Of a DNA stretch of 11,300 nt, positions 1-6,681 are shown piece after piece; within the stretch, counting starts at the first letter, position 1; each line of letters starts with the position of its first letter. Where the stretch lies: positions 1 to 11,300 of the forward strand of contig JACRBO010000408.1 of assembly GCA_016219235.1 (NCBI GenBank), read 5' to 3'. Position numbers and translations under genes: made by a program. The DNA is from Chloroflexota bacterium. Lineage in GTDB: Bacteria > Chloroflexota > Anaerolineae > Fen-1058. The notes under the pieces are model-generated. The model searched no databases. It was not told the origin of the DNA and worked only from the letters and a program-made list of their open reading frames with translations.

Positions 1-2610
1 ACCGGCGCAGTCTCGATCACGATCAGCAATGGCGGCGAACAGGCCGAAGCCGGCAAAGAATTCGAGCGCATCCGTCAGCGTTACAACAGCACGCACGGGG
101 ATAAGATCGGCGTGTCCTTCGGCGTCGTGCACACCTCGATCTACACCGGCAGCCCCGGCATGGCGGCGCTGGGCACACTGGCGCAGTGGCAGGCCCGGCA
201 GGATTGCGAAGATTCGTTCGTCAGCGACGTCAAAGATTTCTTCGGCTTCGATAAGGGTTGCGGGCCGGAGTTTCCACAGTTCCTGGGCTGGGCCATTGGC
301 GATAACCTCGCCAGCCGCTACTTCGCGCATGAACTGGGCCACATGATGGGCATGGTTCAAAACGGCGCGGCGAACTACGGCAACTACGTGGGCACGTCGG
401 GCGGCGACAATCACTCACGCTTTAGCGAACTGATCACCAACACCTTGCCGTCGGGTACGCGCATCGCCGCGTGCAGCGAAGGCGGCACATTCAGCGCCAA
501 CGATTCTTTCTATCGACAGCCCGGCGTCAGCGAGCCAGTGGTCAATCCCATCACCGGTGTGCAGCTCGACAATCAACTGGCCGACAACAACAAAGCCACG
601 AAGCGCGCCAAGTCGCTGTTGAGTTACGCCTGCGGGCGCGAAGGCACCAACACCTATTTCGATCTGGCGGACTTCAACTATCTGCGCGCCAATCGTTATG
701 CCAGCCTGCGCCCGATCTATCAGCCGGGCCTTGCCCGCTCCGCTCCCGCTGGATTGTCAAATCCAGCGGTTATCAATCCTGCCACCGCCTTGATCGCCAA
801 TTCCGAGCGCCTGCACATCTCCGGTGTCATCACGCACACACCGTCATTGCGAGGAGCGTCCTCCGAACGAAGTGTAACGGAGTCGGAGGGCGCGACGAAG
901 CAATCTCCTTCCTCGACTGCGGAGATTGCTTCGCCTCCTTCGACTACGCAGCAAGAAGATGCTGCTCCGCTCAGGATGCTCGCAATGACGGAGACCGGCG
1001 CGATCAAAAGTGTGGAAGTGAAAGACAACACCGTCAAGACCAGTGCCGACTATCTGACCGGTTACCAACTGGTGCAGTACAACGCGAGCAATATCGAACT
1101 GCTACGGTGGGGTGTGCTGCCGTTGTTTGATGAACTGCCCAACAATCACACGCCGGGTGAACAAGGTTTGACCAGCGCACCGCAGCATCCCGGCCACGAA
1201 GAAAATCACAGCGGCTTCTTCTCGGCCAGTGTGCCCAAGTCTGCGGGCGTGGCACGCATCGATCTGGTGACAGGCACATTGACGCTGGCAACTTTCAGCG
1301 CGGGGCCGAACGCGCCCAGCGTATCGATCAGCAACCCGGCGGGCGGCGAAAACTTCACGAGCGGTGACGTGCCGATCGAGTGGACGGCCACCGATGCGAA
1401 TAGCGATCCACTGCAAGTCTCGATCGAGTTTTCGCGCGATGACGGCTCGACGTGGACGCCGATCGCGTCCGCTAACGACAGCGGCACGCGCAACGTCCCG
1501 ATCGAACAACTGGCGGGCAGCGCCAACGCCCGCATCCGCGTGTGGGCCAGCGATGGTTTCCTCAGCGGCACGGTGACGAGCAATGCGTTTGCCATCGCCG
1601 CGCAGCCGCCGCGCCCGTACATTATCACGCCGCTTGAAGGGGCTGCTTACCTCGAAGGTCAGGCGGTACCGCTGTTGGGCCGCGCCGACGATCCGCAAGA
1701 CGGTGTGATCACGAGCACCTTGACGTGGAGCAGCGATCGTGATGGCGTGTTGGGCACTGGCGAAGCGCAAAACGTCTTGCTCAGCGCGGGCACGCACGTC
1801 ATCACCCTGCAAGCCGTCAACAGCGATGCACTCAGCGCGATCGCGACGGTGTCCATCAACGTGCTGCCAGATTACGATGCCGACGGGCTGAGCGACGATC
1901 AAGAAGCCGCACTCGGCCTGAACGCGCTGACCGAGCGCGATGCGTGGAGCGACGCCGACGGCGACGGCCTGACGTACATCGTCGAACTGAAGCGCGGCAC
2001 TGATCCAAACAATCCCGATTCCGATGGCGATGGCCGTTCCGACGGACAAGAAGTGATCGATGGCACCGATCCGGTTGTGGCCGATCCGCCGCGCCCCAAT
2101 GTGTTGAGCGTCTCGCCGTTGAGCATGGCTTTCGAGATCGATCTGTCTGCGCCGGGGCAACTGCCGCAGGCAACGCTGTCCACGTTCAGCAATCAGCCCG
2201 TCGGCGCGACATTCTCGACTTCCACACCGTGGATCGATCTGGATTCGGCGGGCGGCCAGACGCCCGCGCTCGCGACGGTTGTGATCAATCCGATCGGGTT
2301 GGCAGACGGGCCGCAATTCGGCTCCATCACGATCGATTCTGATCTAGGTTCGATCACCGTGCCGATCACCGTGACTGCATCGAACAAGGCCGATTTCTGC
2401 GATGCCAATCGCGACGGCGCAACGAATCAAGCCGACGTCACGGCAGTGCAATCGAGAGTTGGATCGATCGTCGGCGACGCGAACTATGCCGTTCAATACG
2501 ACGTGAATCGCGATGGCGTCATTGATGCGGCGGACGTGGCGTTGATCAGCCCGTGCGTGATCACCTATGGCGACGTGAAGTTGCTGTATCTGCCGCTGAT
2601 CCGAAAATGA
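1..2610 (+). CDS. Secreted multidomain metalloprotease-like protein with dockerin-like C-terminus (5' end missing)
   Basis: The frame is open from base 1, so the true start and any signal peptide lie outside the window; the GTG at 112 is internal. Residues are counted from base 1 (869 visible). HELGHMMGMVQ at residues 110-120 is a zincin HExxH active site with metzincin-like spacing, but Gln stands where the third zinc ligand (His or Asp) is expected. Then follow Ig/Fn3-like domains at about 440-535 and 538-622, Asp-rich TSP3 calcium-binding repeats at about 624-697, a BACON-like beta domain at about 698-797, and a dockerin-type pair of EF loops at 801-812 and 834-845. The protein ends LLYLPLIRK. 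Residues 281-331 are encoded by an inserted palindromic repeat. It is probably an exported or surface-bound protein; peptidase activity is plausible but unproven, and the substrate is unknown. Confidence 0.85.
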   Translation, partial: TGAVSITISNGGEQAEAGKEFERIRQRYNSTHGDKIGVSFGVVHTSIYTGSPGMAALGTLAQWQARQDCEDSFVSDVKDFFGFDKGCGPEFPQFLGWAIGDNLASRYFAHELGHMMGMVQNGAANYGNYVGTSGGDNHSRFSELITNTLPSGTRIAACSEGGTFSANDSFYRQPGVSEPVVNPITGVQLDNQLADNNKATKRAKSLLSYACGREGTNTYFDLADFNYLRANRYASLRPIYQPGLARSAPAGLSNPAVINPATALIANSERLHISGVITHTPSLRGASSERSVTESEGATKQSPSSTAEIASPPSTTQQEDAAPLRMLAMTETGAIKSVEVKDNTVKTSADYLTGYQLVQYNASNIELLRWGVLPLFDELPNNHTPGEQGLTSAPQHPGHEENHSGFFSASVPKSAGVARIDLVTGTLTLATFSAGPNAPSVSISNPAGGENFTSGDVPIEWTATDANSDPLQVSIEFSRDDGSTWTPIASANDSGTRNVPIEQLAGSANARIRVWASDGFLSGTVTSNAFAIAAQPPRPYIITPLEGAAYLEGQAVPLLGRADDPQDGVITSTLTWSSDRDGVLGTGEAQNVLLSAGTHVITLQAVNSDALSAIATVSINVLPDYDADGLSDDQEAALGLNALTERDAWSDADGDGLTYIVELKRGTDPNNPDSDGDGRSDGQEVIDGTDPVVADPPRPNVLSVSPLSMAFEIDLSAPGQLPQATLSTFSNQPVGATFSTSTPWIDLDSAGGQTPALATVVINPIGLADGPQFGSITIDSDLGSITVPITVTASNKADFCDANRDGATNQADVTAVQSRVGSIVGDANYAVQYDVNRDGVIDAADVALISPCVITYGDVKLLYLPLIRK
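746..769. repeat. Short near-perfect palindrome inside the metalloprotease-like gene
   Basis: Bases 746-755 (ccgctggatt) and 760-769 (aatccagcgg) form a perfect 10-bp inverted repeat around a 4-base loop. It encodes part of a Pro/Ala/Ser-rich linker. Its form is that of a REP-like dispersed palindrome, and it lies under 80 bp upstream of a larger repeat. A related half-site, gctggat/atccagc, occurs in the intergenic palindrome near 2746-2769. Family membership needs genome-wide copies. Confidence 0.5.
841..991. repeat. Dispersed palindromic repeat (cattgcgag...ctcgcaatg type) inserted in frame in a coding gene
   Basis: The ends are a perfect 13-bp inverted repeat: ccgtcattgcgag at 841-853 and ctcgcaatgacgg at 979-991. 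A second perfect 13-bp inverted repeat is nested inside, cgaagcaatctcc at 896-908 and ggagattgcttcg at 921-933. Smaller stems lie at 860-866/883-889 and 948-953/960-965. From memory, this layout is that of a repeat seen in many unrelated bacterial genomes, often mis-annotated because its translations contain strings like ARNDG. Here it adds about 51 Ser/Thr/Glu-rich residues and keeps the frame. No target-site duplication is obvious. Confidence 0.85.
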
Positions 2611-2625
2611 TCGATGCAGTACGAT

Positions 2626-2661
2626 GTTATGCCCGAGTGCTCGCTGCGCGTCGGGCATGAC
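2626..2661 (+). terminator. Hairpin just after the metalloprotease-like gene, possible terminator
   Basis: Starting 15 bases after the stop codon, atgcccga (2629-2636) pairs perfectly with tcgggcat (2651-2658). Allowing one G-U pair, the stem extends to 2626-2661. No T-run follows, so it is not a textbook intrinsic terminator. It may be a 3'-end-stabilising structure or part of the neighbouring palindromic element. Confidence 0.4.
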
Positions 2662-2677
2662 GTAGGGCCACTGATCA

Positions 2678-2812
2678 AAACGTCCGAAATCAGGCTCAGT
2701 GGATCACGGAACGCTCGGAGCGGATTGCCAGATCCGCGCGTCATGCTGCTGGATGTGGCCATCCAGCAGGAGCAATCTTCGATCTACTCAGGCTGGCTGA
2801 TTTCGGACGTTT
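2678..2812. repeat. Composite 135-bp palindromic element between convergent genes
   Basis: A perfect 16-bp inverted repeat bounds the element: aaacgtccgaaatcag at 2678-2693 and ctgatttcggacgttt at 2797-2812. Two further hairpins lie inside: gcggat/atccgc at 2720-2737 and a 9-bp stem ctgctggat/atccagcag at 2746-2769. No plausible protein is encoded in the 219-bp gap 2611-2829. The layout of long terminal inverted repeats with nested stems suits a non-autonomous mobile palindrome (MITE-like). It could also serve as a two-way terminator for the converging genes. No clear target duplication is seen. Confidence 0.7.
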
Positions 2813-2829
2813 CGGTTGAAGAACAAACG

Positions 2830-4875
2830 CTACAGCTCGCTAACGACTTGTCCCATCGGCGACGGATCGTAGCCGTCGAGTTGCGCCACCACTTGCTTGA
2901 ACGACTCGCCGCGAATCAGTTCGAGCAGCGGGTGCAGCAGTTCTGATTCGTAGTAGATTTTAGGGATGACCAGATCGTAGCGTTCCCACTCGACCGACAC
3001 AAAGTCGAGATTGAGGGCACGGGCGGCGGCGCGCACGCCCAGACCGCAATCGGCCACACCCGATTGAACTGCGGCGGCGACCGCGAGGTGCGTGTACTCT
3101 TCGCGCTGATAGCCGCTGACCGATTCAGGCGCGATGCCCAACTCACTCAAGCGATAATCCAGCAGCACGCGCGTACCCGCGCCGCGCTGTCGATTGACGA
3201 AGCGTACTTCTGATCGGGCGAGATCGGCCAGTGACGCAATGTTCTTCGGATTGCCCTTCGCGACGATCAAGCCTTGTTCGCGCCGCAACAGCGTGACCAC
3301 CACCACCGGCACGTTGGGCAAATACTGTTTGATGTAAGCGAAGTTGTAGTCGCCGGTCGCTGGATCGAGCAGATGCGATCCAGCCACATGCGCCTCGCCG
3401 CGCCGTAAGGCGATGAGTCCGCCCAGACTGCCCGCGTGCGCGGAGACAAAGCGTCGCTGTGTGGCGCGATCGGGTCTGGCGGGATCAGGATCGTTGCCGA
3501 GTTCAGCCAGATACTGCGCCAATAGATCGAGCGTGAGATCGTGCGAACCGATATGCACGATGGTGCGATCAATCTCCGCCGGATCGGTATACAACTCGAT
3601 CGCAACCGGGTCGCCCGTGTTGACGCCTTCGCTGAAGCGCGGAATCCGCACAATGCCATCGGCGCGCACCAGCGACGTGATCACGCCCGCGCCCCGGCTC
3701 AACGGCGCGGCCACAATCTGATCGCCCACCTTGCCCGCCGTCACGCGCACCCACTCGTCTTCGCCCATCGGCGACAACAACTTGCGCGTAATTTTGCCCT
3801 GCAAAACAGGCTTTTTGTGACCGGGTAAGCCCAGCCACTTCGCCAGCAGTGGCTCAACAAAAATCTCACCCGTCAAGGCCGCGCTCACCGGATAACCCGG
3901 CACTCCAATAATGGGAATTGCAGATTGCTGATTGCCGATTTCTGAATGTGGATTGAGTTTGTCGTCGCTGGCATCTTGCATCTTGCGTCTTGCATCTTGC
4001 TTGATCATGCCCAGGATCACCGGATGCCCCGGGCGCACAGCCACGCCGTGCACCAGCAGCGTGCCCAACTCTTGCACGATGCGGGCGGTGAAGTCTTCGC
4101 TGCCCGCGGAAGAGCCTGCATTGATGAGAACGAGATCGTGCTTCGAGGCGGCGTCTTGCACCGTGGCCTTGATCTGATCGAAATTATCGATCACGATGGG
4201 ATAGCGTGTCGCAATCGCGCCCCATTGGTCCACTTCGGCGGCTAACACAATCGAGTTGTATTCGATGATGTCGCCGGGTTTCACGCCACGTTCAGCCGCG
4301 TGCTCAACCGTGATCAACTCCGTGCCGGTTGGAATCACGGCCACGCGCGGTTGACGGCGCACGTTGACGGTGGCATGGCCGCTGCCTGCAATCGCGCCCA
4401 GATCGACCGGGCGCAAAATGTGATTGGCCGGCAGGACCAATTCAGTGGCGACCATGTCTTCACCCAGCGGCCGCACGGCCGTCCACGGCGCGATCGGTGC
4501 GCGAATCTCGATGCGCGTGTTGCCGACAGGCTGCACGTTTTCGATCATGATCACGGCATCTGCCCACGCGGGCAACGGATCGCCCGTATCGACGTACTGC
4601 GCCTGCTCGCCGAGCGTCAGGTGCAGCGGCGTTGTATCGTTGGCCGATGCCGTGTCTCTGGCGCGCACCGCGTAACCATCCATCGCGCTGGCGTGATACG
4701 CGGGCGACGAGACATTGGCCCAGATCGGCTGCGCGGTGATGCGGCCCAGCGCTTGCGCCACGGGCACGTCTTCGCCTTCCAGCGGCTGCCACCGATTAAT
4801 TGACTTCAGCGCTTCGGTGAATCGTCGCCACGCTTCTTCCAGTGGAATGTCTTCGAGATAGATTTTGCGGGACAT
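2830..4875 (-). CDS. moeA: Molybdopterin molybdenumtransferase MoeA fused to a PBP-like (substrate-binding) domain
   Basis: This 681-residue cytosolic protein is predicted to insert molybdenum (or tungsten) into adenylylated molybdopterin. The MoeA part covers about residues 1-430: AMDGYAVRA (64-72), the DTG loop (96-98), GED (138-140), PTGTEL (182-187), NAGSSAGSEDFT (252-263) and GVPGYPVSA (324-332, with Tyr where Asn is usual). Residues about 440-670 match the PBP-like domain found fused to some archaeal and bacterial MoeA proteins (HVAGSHLLDPATGDYN, later RGAGTR). Its ligand is unknown; molybdate sensing is only a guess. Residues 293-321 are a foreign-looking insert made of 7-base repeats. 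The ATG at 4875 was chosen because MoeA homology begins there; a TTG at 4914 adds 13 unrelated residues. The start lies one base after the upstream ATPase stop (TGATATG) with no evident Shine-Dalgarno site, suggesting translational coupling. Confidence 0.9.
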   Translation of the reverse strand: MSRKIYLEDIPLEEAWRRFTEALKSINRWQPLEGEDVPVAQALGRITAQPIWANVSSPAYHASAMDGYAVRARDTASANDTTPLHLTLGEQAQYVDTGDPLPAWADAVIMIENVQPVGNTRIEIRAPIAPWTAVRPLGEDMVATELVLPANHILRPVDLGAIAGSGHATVNVRRQPRVAVIPTGTELITVEHAAERGVKPGDIIEYNSIVLAAEVDQWGAIATRYPIVIDNFDQIKATVQDAASKHDLVLINAGSSAGSEDFTARIVQELGTLLVHGVAVRPGHPVILGMIKQDARRKMQDASDDKLNPHSEIGNQQSAIPIIGVPGYPVSAALTGEIFVEPLLAKWLGLPGHKKPVLQGKITRKLLSPMGEDEWVRVTAGKVGDQIVAAPLSRGAGVITSLVRADGIVRIPRFSEGVNTGDPVAIELYTDPAEIDRTIVHIGSHDLTLDLLAQYLAELGNDPDPARPDRATQRRFVSAHAGSLGGLIALRRGEAHVAGSHLLDPATGDYNFAYIKQYLPNVPVVVVTLLRREQGLIVAKGNPKNIASLADLARSEVRFVNRQRGAGTRVLLDYRLSELGIAPESVSGYQREEYTHLAVAAAVQSGVADCGLGVRAAARALNLDFVSVEWERYDLVIPKIYYESELLHPLLELIRGESFKQVVAQLDGYDPSPMGQVVSEL
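3914..3999. repeat. Two heptanucleotide tandem arrays inside the moeA-PBP coding sequence
   Basis: Bases 3972-3999 are four 7-base units (catcttg, catcttg, cgtcttg, catcttg). Bases 3914-3955 are six looser 7-base units around nnGATTG (ggaattg, cagattg, ctgattg, ccgattt, ctgaatg, tggattg). On the coding strand they specify a polar, low-complexity insert of about 29 residues between the usually adjacent ILGM(I) and GVPGxPVSA motifs of MoeA. The frame is preserved. Confidence 0.8.
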
Positions 4876-4876
4876 A

Positions 4877-6610
4877 TCAATTCGTTCTGGGTTTGGCCCG
4901 CGAAGCCACGGCAACGATTACGTCCAGTTTTGCTATGACTTCGTGATCGATCTCATCTTTGGAGACGAGCTTTGCCAGAACATGATAGTCAGTTTTTCTG
5001 AGTAAGTTGGGCAACCCCAGTTTCTTGAAAAACAATTCAAAAAGTGGATCAAGAAAATCGTCGCTTGCTTTTATGTCGGATGACCACGGTTCTGGCTTGT
5101 GCAAAGTTCTTAATGCGTTCGACACTTCGTCAATTGACTCGCGCATAGCCTGCTTTCGACGATCAGCTTCGGCCAATCCAAACAAGTCGTCGGGTTGATC
5201 GTATCCCGCATAGCGTAGCAATACTTCTTCGGAGCATAAATAATTCTCAACCTCTCGGCGTTGCCACATTAATTCCTTCAGATATGGATTATCATGCAGT
5301 TGCCTATCGAGCCTATCAAATAGTGCAACTCCAACCAGATCTTTTTTGGCCTCTTTCAAGCCATAGAAATGATCACGCGCCTTCTGCGGAAGATTCGTCG
5401 CAACATATTGAACAAAGGGTCGTTCCAGGTACGGAACAGCTGCATGATCAAGTGTCGCGGCAAATGCTCTTAGTATTGCCAGATCAGTTGGGCCTTCCAG
5501 ATAGAGCACCCAGCCGGTTTGCTCTGCTTGATAATAGTGGTCGAATCCGATGTCGGTCAGAGACTTGAGTACCTGGCCTCCACGATCGTCAATTCGATGG
5601 GGTCTTCCTACGAAGGCGATCACAACGTCGCGATCGGCCGCTTCGTTCAGGATGATTTCCGAATGACTGGCAGCGATGACTTGTGAATCTTGTTTTTCGG
5701 CAACTTCGGTTAATAGTTGATAGATTTGTCGCTGGCGGAGGACTTCTAAATGGGCATCTGGCTCGTCCAACAGCAGAACCGTTCCCAGATTGGCATACAA
5801 ATGTGCTAGCAGTAATAATGTTTGCTGCAGCCCGCGTCCCGAAGAGGAGAGGTCGAGCGGTTTACTTTCATTTTCGGTATAAGACATCGTGATTTCACTG
5901 CGCTCTTTGATATAAACGGGAGGCTGTAAAGTCACGCCAAACAATTTGTTAATGTCATCCACCAGGTACATCCAGGTCTCTCCGCCTTGTGACCTATCAA
6001 ATATCTGATAACACAAATTCCTTAGTACTTGAGCCGTTTGGCCTTGGCCGATAAGTACGCCAATTTCACCAGGCTGCTTAATGAATTCTCGATCTGCCAG
6101 GCCAGACATCGGGGGTAAGAAAGCAACTTGCACTGTTGCCGCTTCGGCCGGAACCAACATTCTCTGTGGAGGTTTAGCGTTATCTGTTCGCAACGGGCGA
6201 CAATAGAAGGACTCCTCGTTGGCGTAGTCAAATTCTAAGCCGCACGACCAGGTTTTGCCAGAGGTGACGCCGTCTACGACTATTTCAATTCGTATATTTT
6301 GCGTCTGAGGCTTGCCATCAACGCGCCTAATGTCGCGTACATGTAAGTCACGCCAAAGCAGATTTGCATCTGGGATCGGAATAGAGATCAAATCCCTTCG
6401 ATTGATTGCAACACCCGGTCGCTCTTCTGGGGAAGTTCTGACCTGCCGTTTTTCGTTCCAACGACGAAGTCCAATATCCCAGAGAGCCAAAGCCTGTAGT
6501 GCGGTTGTTTTGCCTGAATTGTTAGGGCCGATAAGAACTACAGTTTTGCCAAGCTCGATGTCAACATCGTTCAGTTTCTTGAAATTGTTCACGCGCATGC
6601 GGGTCAGCAT
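4877..6610 (-). CDS. OLD-family ATP-dependent endonuclease-like protein (ABC-type ATPase plus TOPRIM-like domain)
   Basis: The 577-residue protein has an SMC/RecF-like ATPase domain: Walker A GPNNSGKT (28-35), signature SSSGRGLQQ (255-263), Walker B VLLLDEPDAHLE (278-289) and H-loop His316. A TOPRIM-like domain follows, with LEGPTD (371-376), FDRLD (431-435) and an ENYL stretch (454-457) typical of OLD proteins. Such proteins are ATP-regulated nucleases, several acting in phage defence; the role here is inferred only. The expected TOPRIM DxD reads D-R-L-D, so nuclease competence is uncertain. ATG 6610 is backed by AGGAG eight bases upstream; Met5 is an alternative. No UvrD-like helicase lies beside it, so it is not a Gabija pair. 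GC content is visibly lower than in its neighbours, suggesting transfer. It sits between two moeA genes and ends one base before moeA-PBP. Confidence 0.85.
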   Translation of the reverse strand: MLTRMRVNNFKKLNDVDIELGKTVVLIGPNNSGKTTALQALALWDIGLRRWNEKRQVRTSPEERPGVAINRRDLISIPIPDANLLWRDLHVRDIRRVDGKPQTQNIRIEIVVDGVTSGKTWSCGLEFDYANEESFYCRPLRTDNAKPPQRMLVPAEAATVQVAFLPPMSGLADREFIKQPGEIGVLIGQGQTAQVLRNLCYQIFDRSQGGETWMYLVDDINKLFGVTLQPPVYIKERSEITMSYTENESKPLDLSSSGRGLQQTLLLLAHLYANLGTVLLLDEPDAHLEVLRQRQIYQLLTEVAEKQDSQVIAASHSEIILNEAADRDVVIAFVGRPHRIDDRGGQVLKSLTDIGFDHYYQAEQTGWVLYLEGPTDLAILRAFAATLDHAAVPYLERPFVQYVATNLPQKARDHFYGLKEAKKDLVGVALFDRLDRQLHDNPYLKELMWQRREVENYLCSEEVLLRYAGYDQPDDLFGLAEADRRKQAMRESIDEVSNALRTLHKPEPWSSDIKASDDFLDPLFELFFKKLGLPNLLRKTDYHVLAKLVSKDEIDHEVIAKLDVIVAVASRAKPRTN

Positions 6611-6618
6611 TTGGCGAT

Positions 6619-6623
6619 CTCCT
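6619..6623 (-). promoter_or_regulatory. Ribosome binding site of the OLD-type ATPase gene
   Basis: On the minus strand AGGAG is followed by eight bases and then the ATG at 6610. It is one of the clearest Shine-Dalgarno sites in the window and fixes the start at MLTRM rather than at Met5. Confidence 0.7.
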
Positions 6624-6636
6624 ACAGCAACAGATT

Positions 6637-6664
6637 AGCCTCGATTGCAAGTATATCCGAGGCT
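6637..6664. promoter_or_regulatory. Inverted repeat enclosing the -10 box, possible operator or hairpin
   Basis: agcctcg (6637-6643) and cgaggct (6658-6664) form a perfect 7-bp inverted repeat with a 14-base centre that holds the predicted -10 box. The position would suit a repressor site. In RNA it could equally be a weak 3' hairpin for the upstream moeA transcript. Confidence 0.4.
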
Positions 6665-6677
6665 GGTACTATGGCAA
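6650..6677 (-). promoter_or_regulatory. Sigma-70-type promoter for the OLD-type ATPase (and coupled moeA-PBP)
   Basis: On the minus strand TTGCCA (6677-6672, five of six matching TTGACA) lies 16 bases before TATACT (6655-6650, five of six matching TATAAT). Transcription would begin near 6643, about 33 bases before the ATG. The -35 box lies just before the stop codon of the upstream moeA. It implies expression of the ATPase and moeA-PBP independent of the paa-moeA operon. Confidence 0.6.
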
Positions 6678-6681
6678 ATGA

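Noticed and set aside
720..1068. Minus-strand open frames across the 841-991 repeat
   Set aside because: Their peptides are the typical spurious translations of this palindromic repeat, with no domain or start signal.
1102..2316. Long 404-codon open frame on the minus strand opposite the metalloprotease-like gene
   Set aside because: It lacks recognisable domains, is Arg-rich and mirrors a frame with clear Ig, TSP3 and dockerin modules on the plus strand.
2614..2946. Plus-strand open frame across the intergenic gap
   Set aside because: It runs through the palindromic element and into antisense of moeA-PBP, with no ribosome site or recognisable domain.
3359..3384. Perfect 9-bp inverted repeat gctggatcg/cgatccagc in moeA-PBP
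   Set aside because: It encodes the conserved SHLLDPATGD motif of the PBP-like domain, so the palindrome is probably a coding coincidence.
4876..4914. Upstream TTG start for moeA-PBP at 4914
   Set aside because: It adds 13 residues with no family match and would overlap the ATPase gene; the ATG at 4875 begins where MoeA similarity begins.
4877..6610. Gabija (GajA) assignment for the OLD-type gene
   Set aside because: No UvrD/Rep-like helicase gene is next to it; both neighbours are moeA genes.
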